From Oleispira sp963851095 (lineage in GTDB: Bacteria > Pseudomonadota > Gammaproteobacteria > Pseudomonadales > Oceanobacteraceae), in contig CAWKOX010000009.1 of NCBI GenBank assembly GCA_963851095.1, positions 1 to 64,000 on the forward strand: a DNA stretch of 64,000 nt, read 5' to 3'. Shown piece after piece: positions 17,689-27,112 of the stretch (positions are counted from its first letter, which is position 1; every line of letters starts with the position of its first letter). The notes below the pieces were generated by a model that saw only the letters and a list, made by a program, of their open reading frames with translations, was not told the origin of the DNA and did no database searches. Position numbers and translations under genes: made by a program.

Positions 17689-19168
17689 ATGTATAATTTT
17701 TATTTCATGTTCGAGCAAACCTTCAAGAATATCGACGATATCCTCCGCAAGGATGCTGGCTGCTCCAGCGAGCTAGATTACACAGAACAAACCTCATGGA
17801 TGCTATTCCTCAAGTATCTCGATGACCTAGAGCAAGAGAAGTCCTTAGCCGCCGAGCTAATGGAGGAAGAGTATAGCTACATCATAGACAGAGCACCGTT
17901 GGAATGCATGGGCAGCACCTAAAGGATGCTGTGGCGAGTTCGATCATAACAACGCCTTTACAGGCGATGACTTAATGGAGTATGTCGACGACGAGCTGTT
18001 CCCCTACCTTGAAGTCTTCAAGCAAAGAGCGGAAAGCCCAAACACCATCGAGTACAAAATCGGTGAAATCTTTGGCGAGATTAAAAACAAAATCCAAAGC
18101 GGCTACTCACTGAGTGATGCTCTAGAGAAAATTGATGAGCTACGCTTTCGCTCACAAGAAGAAAAGCACGAGCTATCGCACTTATACGAATCCAAAATCA
18201 AAAACATGGGCAACGCAGGTCGTAATGGTGGTGAATATTACACGCCGAGTCCATTGATTCGCGCCATGATTGACGTGACTACAACCTAAGATTGGCGAAA
18301 CCATTTACGACGGTGCTGCAGGCTCAGCAGGCTTCTTGTGTGAAGCGTATGACTACCTGCGTCAACGTGGCTCAAGACGACAGCACTGTCCACCAGTGAC
18401 CTAGAGACACTGCAAACCAGCACCTTCTACGCCAAAGAGAAAAAGTCTCTAGCCTATGTCATTGCCATCATGAACATGATCCTGCATGGCATTGAAGCTC
18501 CTAACGTTATCCATACCAATACCTAGGTGAGAACCTACATGACATTACCCCAAGCAACCAGCACGACGTTGTACTGGCCAACCCTCCCTTCGGTGGCAAA
18601 GAGCGTCAAGAAGTTCAGCAAAACTTCCCGATCAAGACCGGTGAAACAGCCTTTCTGTTCTTGCAGCACTTTATCAAAATGCTCAAGCCTGGTGGTCGTG
18701 CCGCCGTAGTTATTAAGAACACCTTCTTATCCAATACCGACAACGCCGCTGTTGCTTTGCGTAAAGAGCTACTAGAAAACTGCAACCTGCACACCGTACT
18801 CGATTGCCCAGGTGGAACTTTTATAGGCGCTGGTGTTAAAACCGTGGTGTTGTTTTTCACCAAAGGCGAACCGACGCAAAAGACATGGTTTTACCAGCTT
18901 GACGCTGGTCGCAACATGGGTAAAACCAATCCACTGAACGACAAAGACCTAAAAGAGTTTGTCGAGCTGCAAGCAAGCTTTAAAAACTCTGAGAAGTCTT
19001 GGTCATTAGCGATAACTGAGATGACTGAAGTACGTGGGACTTATCGGTTAAAAACCCCAACAAGAAGAAGAAGCACCACTGCGTGAGCCGTAAGTGATTA
19101 TCGAAGAAATCATTGCGCTGGATAAAGAGAGCGAAGCGATTCTGGGTAAGATTCAGGAGTTGTTGTGA
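17689..19168 (+). pseudogene. hsdM: Type I restriction-modification methyltransferase subunit, multiply frameshifted
   Basis: Recognisable HsdM spread over shifting frames: MFEQTFKNIDDILRKDAG in frame 1, then from about 17900 frame 2 (NAWAAPK, MEYVDDELFPYLEVFKQ), from 18285 frame 3 (PKIGETIYDGAAGSAGF, motif I), from about 18383 frame 2 (LSTSDLETLQTSTFYAKEKK), from 18523 frame 1 (LANPPFGGKERQ, motif IV NPPF). The 3' end shifts again near 19040 and has a stop before the last segment VIIEEIIALDKESEAILGKI. About five frameshifts plus a nonsense codon make it non-functional. The start at 17689 has AAGGAA seven bases upstream. Confidence 0.93.
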
Positions 19169-20421
19169 TGAAAATCGCTGAGCTATGCGAAACTGGATTA
19201 GATGGTACGCGATCTCGTTAGCCCTAAAGCCCTTTACCACGGAGGAAATGTACCTTGTACATCAAAGAGCGGTTAATTGGATTTACGGAACATCAAGCGC
19301 CATAGGATGAACTATAGTATCTCAATCTGTTATCGATGAGATTCGCTCAACGATGTGCGATTCGAGCTATCTAGGGTGCTTATTGCATCTATCTTGCTAC
19401 GGCTGGTTAAGTCGCGAAGTCTTCAGCTATCAAAACACGCACTAATTCAGAATGTATGCTGTATTTACAGCGAAATGAGAAATGTTGCTTCCTAGTATCT
19501 GTATTATTTTTTCTTAAATCACAAAGAGCTACTTGTGAGCTCAAGCTGTTGGTAATGCACAACCAAATATTTCACAGCAAAAAATTAAGAATACAGAGAT
19601 TCGATCTTCCTCTCATCCCCGAACAAAAACGCATCGTCGCCATTCTCGATCAAGCCTTTGCCGACATCGAACAAGCCCGCGCCAAGACCGAGCAAAACCT
19701 CAAAAACGCCCGCGAGCTGTTTGAAAGCTATTTGCAGCAAGTGTTTAGCCAGCGTGGTGAGGGGTGGGTTGAAGTTCCTTTAGGTCGTGTTTGCAACTTT
19801 CAGAACGGGTATGCCTTTAAAAGTAAAGATACAGTGGAGTCTTCGAATACTCAGTTGATACGAATGGGTAATCTTTACCAAAATGTTTTGGACTTAAATA
19901 GGAAGTCAGTATTCTACCCTGATAACTTTTTTGATGAATATGATCAATTTAAATTGAATGCAGGGGATATGATTATTTCTCTTACGGGAACTGTCGGAAA
20001 AGAAGATTATGGTTATACCGTAGAGATACCTGCGACTGAAAAAAACTTACTTTTGAATCAACGTATCGCGAAGGTTATAGACATTGATTCTGAAAAAATA
20101 GAGCAACGCTTTCTTCTAAGGATATTACGCTCAAGAGTATTTTTGGATGAGCTTTATTCAACAGCTAATGGTACTCGACAGGCGAATCTGTCTACGGCAA
20201 CGATGAAAGAAATTATGATTGCTATCCCTAGTGCAGATAAGCAAAGGCAGCTATGTAGTGAGTTTGATGGCCTAGAAGCTGAAACTATGAAATTGACGAA
20301 GATATACACTAAAAAGTTAGTGGACTTAGACGAACTAAAAAAATCCATCCTACAAAAAGCCTTTTCAGGTGAGTTAACGAAAACGCTTGAAGGTGAAACA
20401 AGCAAAGGAGCGGTGGCCTAA
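19168..20421 (+). pseudogene. hsdS: Type I restriction specificity subunit with destroyed first half
   Basis: The ATG overlaps the hsdM stop (TGATG) and reads MKIAELCETGLDGTRSR before a stop. Scattered fragments (GLIGFTEHQA, VISQSVIDEIRS-like) up to about 19600 show a decayed first target-recognition domain. From about 19600 the frame is intact: the central conserved helix region LPLIPEQKRIVAILDQAFAD, the second recognition domain (WVEVPLGRVCNFQNGYAFKS) and the C-terminal conserved region ending SILQKAFSGELT. The gene can therefore supply at best half a specificity subunit. An open reading frame starting at 19456 spans the surviving part. Confidence 0.9.
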
Positions 20422-21887
20422 TGTCGCAAGTTGATATCAGTTGTATGCGAGATATTGCCTTAGTTAATGAGCTGCTTAGCTCCGAAAATGCTTTGGTTGA
20501 GTTCAAGAAAAATAATAGCGATTCTAAGATGATTGCTAAGTATTGTTCAGCCCTATCTAATGCCGCGCGTATTGAAGATAAAGATTTCGCTTATGTATTG
20601 TGGGGTATTGATGATGCTACTCACGATGTTGTCGGTACAGATTTTGACCCTGATAGCGTTAAAACCGGCAGTAATATGGTATTGCAACTTTGGTTGGCTC
20701 AGCGTTTAAAGCCCAGTATCGCATTTCAGTTTAGGCGTATTGCTCACCCGAGTGGTGTTGTTGTATTACTGGAAATTCCGGCGGCAACCACAGCTCCCGT
20801 TGCATCTGATGATATTGCTTATATAAGAATTGGCAGTGGCACTCCAAAGTTAACAGATTACCCAGAACGTCAGCAAAAACTGATTACTAACCTACGCCCG
20901 TACGTTTGGGAAAAGGGTATTGCTAAGCAGTTTATTGATTCTGATGAAGTGTTGCGTTTGTTAGATTACCCCAGCTATTTTAGGCTGACTTCGCAAAATT
21001 TACCTGATAATAAAGTAGGTATTCTGGAGCGCTTATCATCTGATCAACTCATTCAAAAGGATGTAGGTGAACGCTGGAATATCACTAATTTAGGCGCGAT
21101 TTTATTTGCCAATGATTTGCAGCAATTTGATATTGCGATATCACGCAAAGCCGTACGTTTTATTGCGTATAAAGGTAAGAACCGCGCGACAACTGTTACT
21201 CATCGTCAAGATGGCCAAAGGGGATATGCGGTAGGACTTGGGGGGCTTGTTAATTATATCAATGACCTGCTACCAGTAAACGAGCATATTGGTGAAGCTT
21301 TTCGCGAATCTAGGCCATTGTTCCCTGAAATTGCTATTCGAGAGCTAATCGCTAATGCCTTGATTCATCAAAATATGACCATTCAGGGTGCCGGCCCACA
21401 AATAGAACTATTTGAAGATCGAATGGAGATTACTAATCCTGGAGAGCCATTAATTCAAACTGACAGGATGATTGATTTACCGCCACGTTCGCGCAACGCT
21501 ATGTTGGGTACCCTGATGAGGCGCATGAGGTTGTGCGAAGAACAAGGAAGTGGTTTAGATAAAGTTATTGCTAGTGTGGAGTTGTATCAATTACCACCGC
21601 CTAAATTCCAAGCAGAAGCCAATTCTATGCAGGTAATTATCTATGCTCCTCGTACTTTCGCCGAGATGACACCTGAAGAACGTATTCGAGCTTGTTATCA
21701 GCACTCTGTTCTTAAGTGGTTAAGTGGAGAGCGAATGAAGAATGCTAGTTTGTGTGAGCGCCTAGCTATTGATAAAAGAAATGCTGCGCAGGCATCTGGA
21801 GTATTAAAAGGGGCGTTAAAGGCTGGATATATCAAGCCAGCGGAAGACGATAATGTCAGATCAGGTTATTTGCCGAAATGGGCTTAG
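20421..21887 (+). CDS. AlbA_2 (Schlafen-like) domain ATP-binding protein
   Basis: Protein of 488 residues. The N-terminal AlbA_2 domain reads ENALVEFKKNNSDSKMIAKYCSALSNAA and YVLWGIDDATHDVVG. A GHKL-like middle contains FPEIAIRELIANALIHQNM and ITNPGEPL, and a C-terminal winged helix lies near RMKNASLCERLAIDKRN. Such COG2865 proteins are often called transcriptional regulators and are common inside type I restriction loci. The ATG shares one base with the hsdS stop (TAATG), giving tight coupling to hsdS. The frame is intact, in contrast to hsdM and hsdS. Confidence 0.82.
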   Translation: MSQVDISCMRDIALVNELLSSENALVEFKKNNSDSKMIAKYCSALSNAARIEDKDFAYVLWGIDDATHDVVGTDFDPDSVKTGSNMVLQLWLAQRLKPSIAFQFRRIAHPSGVVVLLEIPAATTAPVASDDIAYIRIGSGTPKLTDYPERQQKLITNLRPYVWEKGIAKQFIDSDEVLRLLDYPSYFRLTSQNLPDNKVGILERLSSDQLIQKDVGERWNITNLGAILFANDLQQFDIAISRKAVRFIAYKGKNRATTVTHRQDGQRGYAVGLGGLVNYINDLLPVNEHIGEAFRESRPLFPEIAIRELIANALIHQNMTIQGAGPQIELFEDRMEITNPGEPLIQTDRMIDLPPRSRNAMLGTLMRRMRLCEEQGSGLDKVIASVELYQLPPPKFQAEANSMQVIIYAPRTFAEMTPEERIRACYQHSVLKWLSGERMKNASLCERLAIDKRNAAQASGVLKGALKAGYIKPAEDDNVRSGYLPKWA

Positions 21888-21989
21888 TTTCTTGATTGTG
21901 AACATAAAAAGTTGGGTTTCGACTCAATAAATTACATGTTACCGTTTTTAAACTGCTGTTAAATCAACGGGCTTAACCGTTGTTTACAG

Positions 21990-22270
21990 TTTCTTGATCC
22001 GCTCTTGATTCTATGTGTGTTTTTTATACATAAAGCGAGTTTCTTATGAATATTATTCAATTTAATTCGTTTGTGGAGTCTAAATTTGATTTCAGACTCC
22101 ACTAAGTAAATCGAGGCGTTTTCAGGCTCCTCAAATGGTTTCTTGATCGACTCTTGATTCAAAGGTTGTTTTTTGAACATTTTAGAGTGCTGATTGTTGG
22201 TAAGGCCTTTATAAATCAATGGGTCATATAGAATATACTCGATATAATTTTCTTAACTGGCTCTTGATTC
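21990..22270 (+). repeat. Three dispersed 22-bp repeats upstream of hsdR
   Basis: Copies at 21990-22011, 22139-22160 and 22249-22270 share TTTCTT at the left and CTCTTGATTC at the right; the first two also share TTTCTTGATC. Copies 1 and 2 each contain CTTGAT twice, 12 bases apart. Spacing is 149 and 110 bp. They fill the 426-bp gap between the AlbA_2 gene and hsdR; copy 3 ends 43 bp before the hsdR ATG. Operator sites or a small mobile repeat are both possible. Confidence 0.7.
22073..22102. promoter_or_regulatory. Hairpin in the AlbA_2-hsdR gap
   Basis: GTGGAGTCT (22073-22081) is the exact reverse complement of AGACTCCAC (22094-22102), with a 12-base AT-rich loop. No T-run follows, so it is not a simple terminator; it lies between repeat copies 1 and 2. 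Confidence 0.55.
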
Positions 22271-22313
22271 TTCATAATTTCGGCCAGTAAAGGCAAAAGG
22301 AAGTAAATTGCAG

Positions 22314-24790
22314 ATGATGAACGAAGCGGATACCCGCGCGAGTTTAATCGACCCTAAGCTGGTGGCGGCAGGTTGGGGTGAGGTTGATAACAGCTTTATT
22401 CGCCGTGAGCTGTTTGCCCAGGCCAAATTATGGCGGGTGGTAAACGCGCTAACAAAGTGCCTTGTGATTATGTGCTGGTGTACAAAGGCCGAAAGCTTGC
22501 TGCCGTAGAAGCCAAAAAAGAAAGCCTGACTTATAGCGAAGGTGTACGCCAAGCCAAAGACTACGCACAACGCCTGCAATGCCGCATTGCGTATGCCACC
22601 AACGGCCATGATATTTATCAGATTGATATGCTCACCGGTGAAGAAAAGCTGGTGGATGAATACTTATCTCCGCAAGCGCTTTGGAATTTAACCTTTGAGC
22701 AACAAGGCGATCAACCAGAAGCAGATTACACAAGCGCTTGGCGTGATGCGTTCTCTACCATTCCCTTTGAAGCTAAAGGCGATTGGGCACCGCGCTATTA
22801 CCAAGAAAATGCCATTCATAATGCCCTTGAAGCCATTGCTCAGGGTAAAAACCGCATACTGCTGACACTGGCTACTGGTACGGGTAAAACCTGTATTGGC
22901 TTTCAAACCGCATGGAAGTTATTTCAAACCCGCTGGAGCTTAACTGCGCAAACAGACATTAGCCTTGCTAAAAAACGCCCGCGTATTTTGTTTTTGGCCG
23001 ACCGTAATATTTTAGCCAATCAGGCGTTTAATGATTTTGGTTCGTTTGGTGAAGATGCCATTGTGCGTATCACCCCTGACGATATTCGAAAAAGAGGCGG
23101 TGTACCGAAAAATGCCAGCGTATTCTTTACCATTTTCCATACACTTATGTGCGGGCCAAGTTCTACGGCCGACGAGGTAGAAGACGAACTGGGTTCGGCG
23201 ACAAAAGCCGATAACCCGTATTATGAACAATACCCCAGCGATTTTTTTGATCTTATTATTATTGACGAATGTCACCGTGGTGGCGCGAACGATGAAAGTG
23301 CCTGGCGCGATATTCTTAACTACTTTGCGCCTGCGGTACAACTGGGTTTAACCGCTACTCCTAAGCGCACCGATAATGCCGATACCTATGGTTACTTTGG
23401 CGAGCCTGTTTACAGCTATACTTTAAAAGAAGGCATTAACGATGGTTTCTTAACACCGTTTAAAGTGCTGCCCATTGTTGGCACGATGGATGAGTACACC
23501 TACTTGCCCGGTGATGGCGTTGTGGTAAAAGGCGATTTAGAGCCCGGCAGGCTTTATAAAGAAGGCGACTTCAACCGCATTATTACTATTCCAAAACGCG
23601 AAGAACGCCGCGTGCAGTATTGGATGGATCGATTTAAACCCAATGAAAAAACCATCGTATTCTGTGCAACTCAAGTACATGCGGGTATGGTGCGCGACTT
23701 TATTAATCAGTATGCGGTAAAAAAAGGTTGGACGACCAATACCAACTACTGTGTGCGCGTTACCGCTAACGATGGAGCCGCAGGCGAAAGCGATTTAAAG
23801 GTTTTTTGCGATAACGAAAAAACCATTCCTACAATTTTGACCACCTCGCGCAAACTGTCTACCGGTGTAGATGCGCGTAATGTGCGTAATATCGTATTGA
23901 TGCGCCCGTGCAATAACATGATCGAATTTAAACAGATCATTGGCCGTGGCACCCGCACCTACGACGGTAAAGATTATTTTACCGTGTACGATTTTGTAAA
24001 AGCCCATCACAACTTTGCCGACCCCGCCTGGGATGGCGAGCCGATTCAAGAAGAAGTCTGCCCAGAGTGCGGCAAAACCCCGTGCGAGTGTGAAGACACG
24101 AGCGGCCCAGGTGAACCTAAACCGTGCAAAGAATGTGAACAACAACCCTGTATCTGTGAAAAGCCCGAGCCAGAAGGTTGTGAACAATGCGGCCAAATAC
24201 CGTGCGTGTGCGAAAAGTTAGAAATTGAGTTATCGGATGGCCGTGCTCGGCAAATAAAACATATTTCGTCTGCAATGTACTGGAGCGCTGAAGGTAAACC
24301 GATTACCGCTAAAGAATTTGTTGAACGCATGTTTGATGACTTACCAAGGTTTTTTGAAAACGAAGATCAGCTTCGCGAAATTTGGAGCGACCCAACAACA
24401 CGCGAAAAGTTATTACAAGATCTTAGTGAGGCGGGTTACGATAGTGAAAAACTCGACAGTATGAAAGCGGTGATCGACGCAGAAGATAGCGATGTTTACG
24501 ATGTGCTAACGTATGTTGCTTATGCCGCAGAAGCACAAACACGCACAGAAAGAGCCAAGCACGCTAAACCTAAAATCCACTCTGCATTCACCAACTATAA
24601 ACAGCAAGAATTCATCGACTTTATATTAAGTAAATACATTGAAGACGGCGTAAATGAACTGGCAACCAGCAAAATGCGCAGCTTAGTAGAGCTTAAATAC
24701 AATACGATTAATGACGCCGCGATAGAATTTGGATCGCCCAAAGCGATACGCGAAACGTTTGTGGGCTTTCAGAAGTATTTGTATGAGTGA
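22314..24790 (+). pseudogene. hsdR: Type I restriction endonuclease subunit with one frameshift
   Basis: The first frame gives MMNEADTRASLIDPKLVAAG and SFIRRELFA; the frame then shifts by one base at about 22415 in a C-run (GCCCAGG, expected GCCCCAGG) and continues unbroken for 786 codons. Motifs: nuclease core DYVLVYKGRKLAAVEAKK (PD-D/ExK), Walker A ATGTGKT, DECH box DECHRGG, helicase motif VI region IGRGTRTYDGKDY, and an HsdR C-terminal domain. A cysteine-rich insert with three CxxCx4CxC units lies at 24059-24211. A single deleted base could also be a sequencing error. Confidence 0.9.
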
Positions 24791-24937
24791 CTATGAACTT
24801 AGATATTTTAGGCTGGATATCTGATTCCTATTCCCCAGAAAAAAAAGGAAAAATTCCTATAATCGCCATCCAGTCTTCCGAATTCAAATTTTGTAATAAA
24901 TCTAGGGTGATTTTTTCTGACATACATTAAAGCCCGT

Positions 24938-25306
24938 TCAACTAAGATCGATATTAGTCCTTGGGGCCGTATAAATTAGCCACCGTAAACATGACAGTAA
25001 AAAAATCAAACTAGAAAATTGTAGAAAGAATGCTAAGCGCTTATCTTCTTTTCTTGTATGCCTTCTAACCGCTTTATAATCAACAATCGTTGGATTTAGC
25101 TTTGAAAATACTATTATTAAAGAGTAAGTTGCGATAATTGAGCCTATCCCTTTATCCCAAGTGGGTTGTTCAATACCTTCCTTCTTCATTTCATATTCAA
25201 TATGTTTAACGCTAATACGACCAAACATAAAAATGAGCAAGGCCCCAGATAAAAATGCGATAAGTAATATAATTGCCATCCAGTTTTCAAGAGAGAGCTC
25301 CAACAT
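24938..25306 (-). CDS. Small membrane protein, candidate immunity partner (copy 2, frameshifted end)
   Basis: Protein of 122 residues related to the 117-residue gene at 14276 (shared FGRISVKHIE, WDKGIGS, KLNPTIVD, AVRRHTRK) but clearly diverged at DNA level. At a run of seven A (24999-25005, plus strand) the frame differs from copy 1: the alternative frame would read TVMFTVANLYGPKD and stop, matching copy 1's MMFTTAYLYGPDN. The annotated C-terminal 25 residues are therefore probably an out-of-frame tail. It lies 14 bp downstream of the truncated effector copy. Confidence 0.5.
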   Translation of the reverse strand: MLELSLENWMAIILLIAFLSGALLIFMFGRISVKHIEYEMKKEGIEQPTWDKGIGSIIATYSLIIVFSKLNPTIVDYKAVRRHTRKEDKRLAFFLQFSSLIFLLSCLRWLIYTAPRTNIDLS

Positions 25307-25320
25307 AAATAACCTTCTCT

Positions 25321-26198
25321 TTATAAACTATTTAACCAAGAGCTGAAATCAAACGCTTGATTGGCGGCAAATTGTCCGGCCATATCATCGCTCTTGGCCG
25401 CAATTACACCGACTGTTATTGCAGCCCCTATAATAAATACCCATCCAGCTGGCGTGGCTAGGAAAGCAATACCTAATCCTGAAGCAAATGATACTATAGT
25501 TTGACCAGCGAATACTCCTGAAGCAGTACCTAAACCAAACCCTGCTGTTTCAACCGCCGCACGCTTCTGCCAATCTTTTCCAGACACGTAATCTGTATGT
25601 ACCTTACCTGCACGAATTCCTGCATCAAGCACAATTAAGCCTTTTCCTAAAATGTTTGCACCTGTTTCAAAAGCGCGTAAGTTTTGGAATTCAGCCGTAG
25701 TCGTGAACTGAATAGGTTTTATTGTTCTGCTGCCTTTTGCTTGTCCGATGCCACGTTCGGCATTCGTATAAACCGTGCCTTTTTTGTTTTTTATGCGATT
25801 CAGGTATTTGTTAATTTCAGTCTGAAACTTGCTGTTAAATTCTTTTGTGAGAGATCGTACATTGTCTTCCAATACCATCATTTTATGCCGAGGAAGTTTT
25901 GCCTGTGATCCTTCTCTTACTTTTTCTAGGGCTTCTTTAACCTTGTTGGCTGCTTTAGCAAAATTACTTAATCGGGTATCAATGGCTGTAGAAGCGGCAC
26001 CGATTGCGCCAATGCTTTCTTTTTGTACCACAGGCGCTAATTCAGTTTGATAAAAATCAGCGAGCGCTTGCAGTTGGTCACTTCCGAGCATGTCGTCCAT
26101 CAAGGCCATTTTTCGTTTTGATGCTTGTGATAACGATTGCATCTTTTTAAAAGTACATACTAGATCAGGCCGTGTTTTCTTCCAATCACTGGCAGGGT
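25321..26198 (-). pseudogene. Truncated second copy of the effector-like gene
   Basis: From 25546 to 26198 the DNA matches copy 1 (14866-15518) with about 13 differences in 653 bp. At 26198/26199 the match stops abruptly, removing the first 56 or so codons and the start. The longest remaining frame begins at an internal Met (MQSLSQASKRKMALMDDM, 273 residues). Toward the C-terminus the sequence diverges from copy 1 exactly where the hydrophobic domain begins (VSFASGLGIAFLATPAGW), ending SSWLNSL. It looks like an orphan toxin end with its partner gene. Confidence 0.75.
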
Positions 26199-26399
26199 CT
26201 CAGTTTTTCGTTATGCTAATGGGTCAAGTAGCCTGTCGCGTGAGCTTGAGAGATGTTGTCGATAATTTTCTGTATAGTCACATCGTTTTTATTATCTTAG
26301 TACTTCTAATATATCCCACTCCAATCTCTCGCGGATATCTACAAAGCAAAATGGCAGGTTGAATTGTTCTTCAAATGGATCAGAAAAAATCTGATAATT
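26198..26399 (+). mobile_element. IS4-type transposase remnant
   Basis: Two pieces of a DUF4372/IS4-type transposase are readable in different frames: SQFFVMLMGQVACRVSLRDV (N-terminal region, from 26198) and QSLADIYKAKWQVELFFKWI (C-terminal region, from 26322). The catalytic middle has been deleted. The remnant abuts the break in effector copy 2, so an IS insertion followed by deletion probably caused that truncation. Confidence 0.75.
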
Positions 26400-26401
26400 T
26401 A

Positions 26402-26522
26402 ATCATTTGTAGGCATTGATTCGCTTGGCTCTCATGGTTGTGTTCGATTGAGTGAATATGATGCTAAGTTGTTGTTTAATTGGGCACCAATGAATACACC
26501 AGTATTTATTGATATGGCTTAA
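26402..26522 (+). pseudogene. C-terminal fragment of an L,D-transpeptidase (YkuD) gene
   Basis: In frame, without a start codon: GSHGCVRLSEYDAKLLFNWA then PMNTPVFIDMA and stop at 26520-26522. SHGCVRL is the YkuD active-site motif with the nucleophilic Cys. Only about 40 residues remain. It is evidence that a cell-wall cross-linking gene once stood at this place or was carried in on the island. Confidence 0.7.
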
Positions 26523-26533
26523 GGAAAATATAT

Positions 26534-26842
26534 ATGAAAAAAACAATTCTTATTCTTACTGGATTATCTATAGGCTTTATTACTGGCTATTTATATTCAA
26601 AAAATGAATTTAATGGAAACTCAGAGGATATAATTAGTAAAGAGATATCACTTTTAAAAAAATATGAACACATTCCTAGCTGTGATGAAATAAAAAATAA
26701 TATTGATATAGCCGTGAACAATTCAAGTAATTCTGAAATAATACACTGGTATTTTTCATCTACTAACAATACAGTAAAAAAAGTGATTATTACTCCAGAT
26801 ATTTTTGTTGCATATGAGGAAAGTGAAGCCGACTGCGAATAG
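26534..26842 (+). CDS. Small exported or membrane-anchored protein, unknown
   Basis: Protein of 102 residues, not recognised. An N-terminal hydrophobic stretch after MKKT (about residues 5-21) could be a signal peptide or anchor; the rest is polar and Asn/Ser/Glu-rich, with Cys at 54 and at the penultimate-but-one position near the end (EADCE). A TAAGGAAAA ribosome site lies about 10 bases upstream. It is much richer in A and T than the neighbouring core genes, consistent with transfer. It is the last gene of the island before the right-hand repeat. Confidence 0.5.
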   Translation: MKKTILILTGLSIGFITGYLYSKNEFNGNSEDIISKEISLLKKYEHIPSCDEIKNNIDIAVNNSSNSEIIHWYFSSTNNTVKKVIITPDIFVAYEESEADCE

Positions 26843-27112
26843 CTACTCTATTTGGGATCAGTTTCTATTTAGATCAAATAACAGAGTTTTTTATGGGTGT
26901 GACATATATTTTCTTATTGGTCAGTAATAGCGAACTTTGCTTCAGCTGAATTTGATCTGGTGAAGGTTAAAAGTCTACCAGTGAGATGTATTTATATGAG
27001 AAGGGGTTATTGTAAGGAAATACAATGTTGCTTTTGATAAAATCCCGAAAATAGGATATATAGACGCTTTCTTTAGTTAACAACTGTATCAAAATTCTAA
27101 AGAAGTGTGAGT

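Noticed and set aside
21959..22219. 86-codon frame on the minus strand
   Set aside because: It lies over the 22-bp repeats and hairpin, has no ribosome site and no recognisable content; the repeats themselves supply much of its sequence.
21990..22270. Possible CRISPR array
   Set aside because: Only three repeats with gaps of 127 and 88 bp, one of them diverged, and no cas genes.
24793..24930. 46-codon frame after hsdR (MNLDILGWISDSYSPEKK)
   Set aside because: No ribosome site beyond the hsdR end, no recognisable features, and it runs into the convergent module.
26090..26362. 90-codon plus-strand frame
   Set aside because: Its first part is antisense to the effector copy and its second part is the IS4 remnant, so it is a chance fusion of two fragments.
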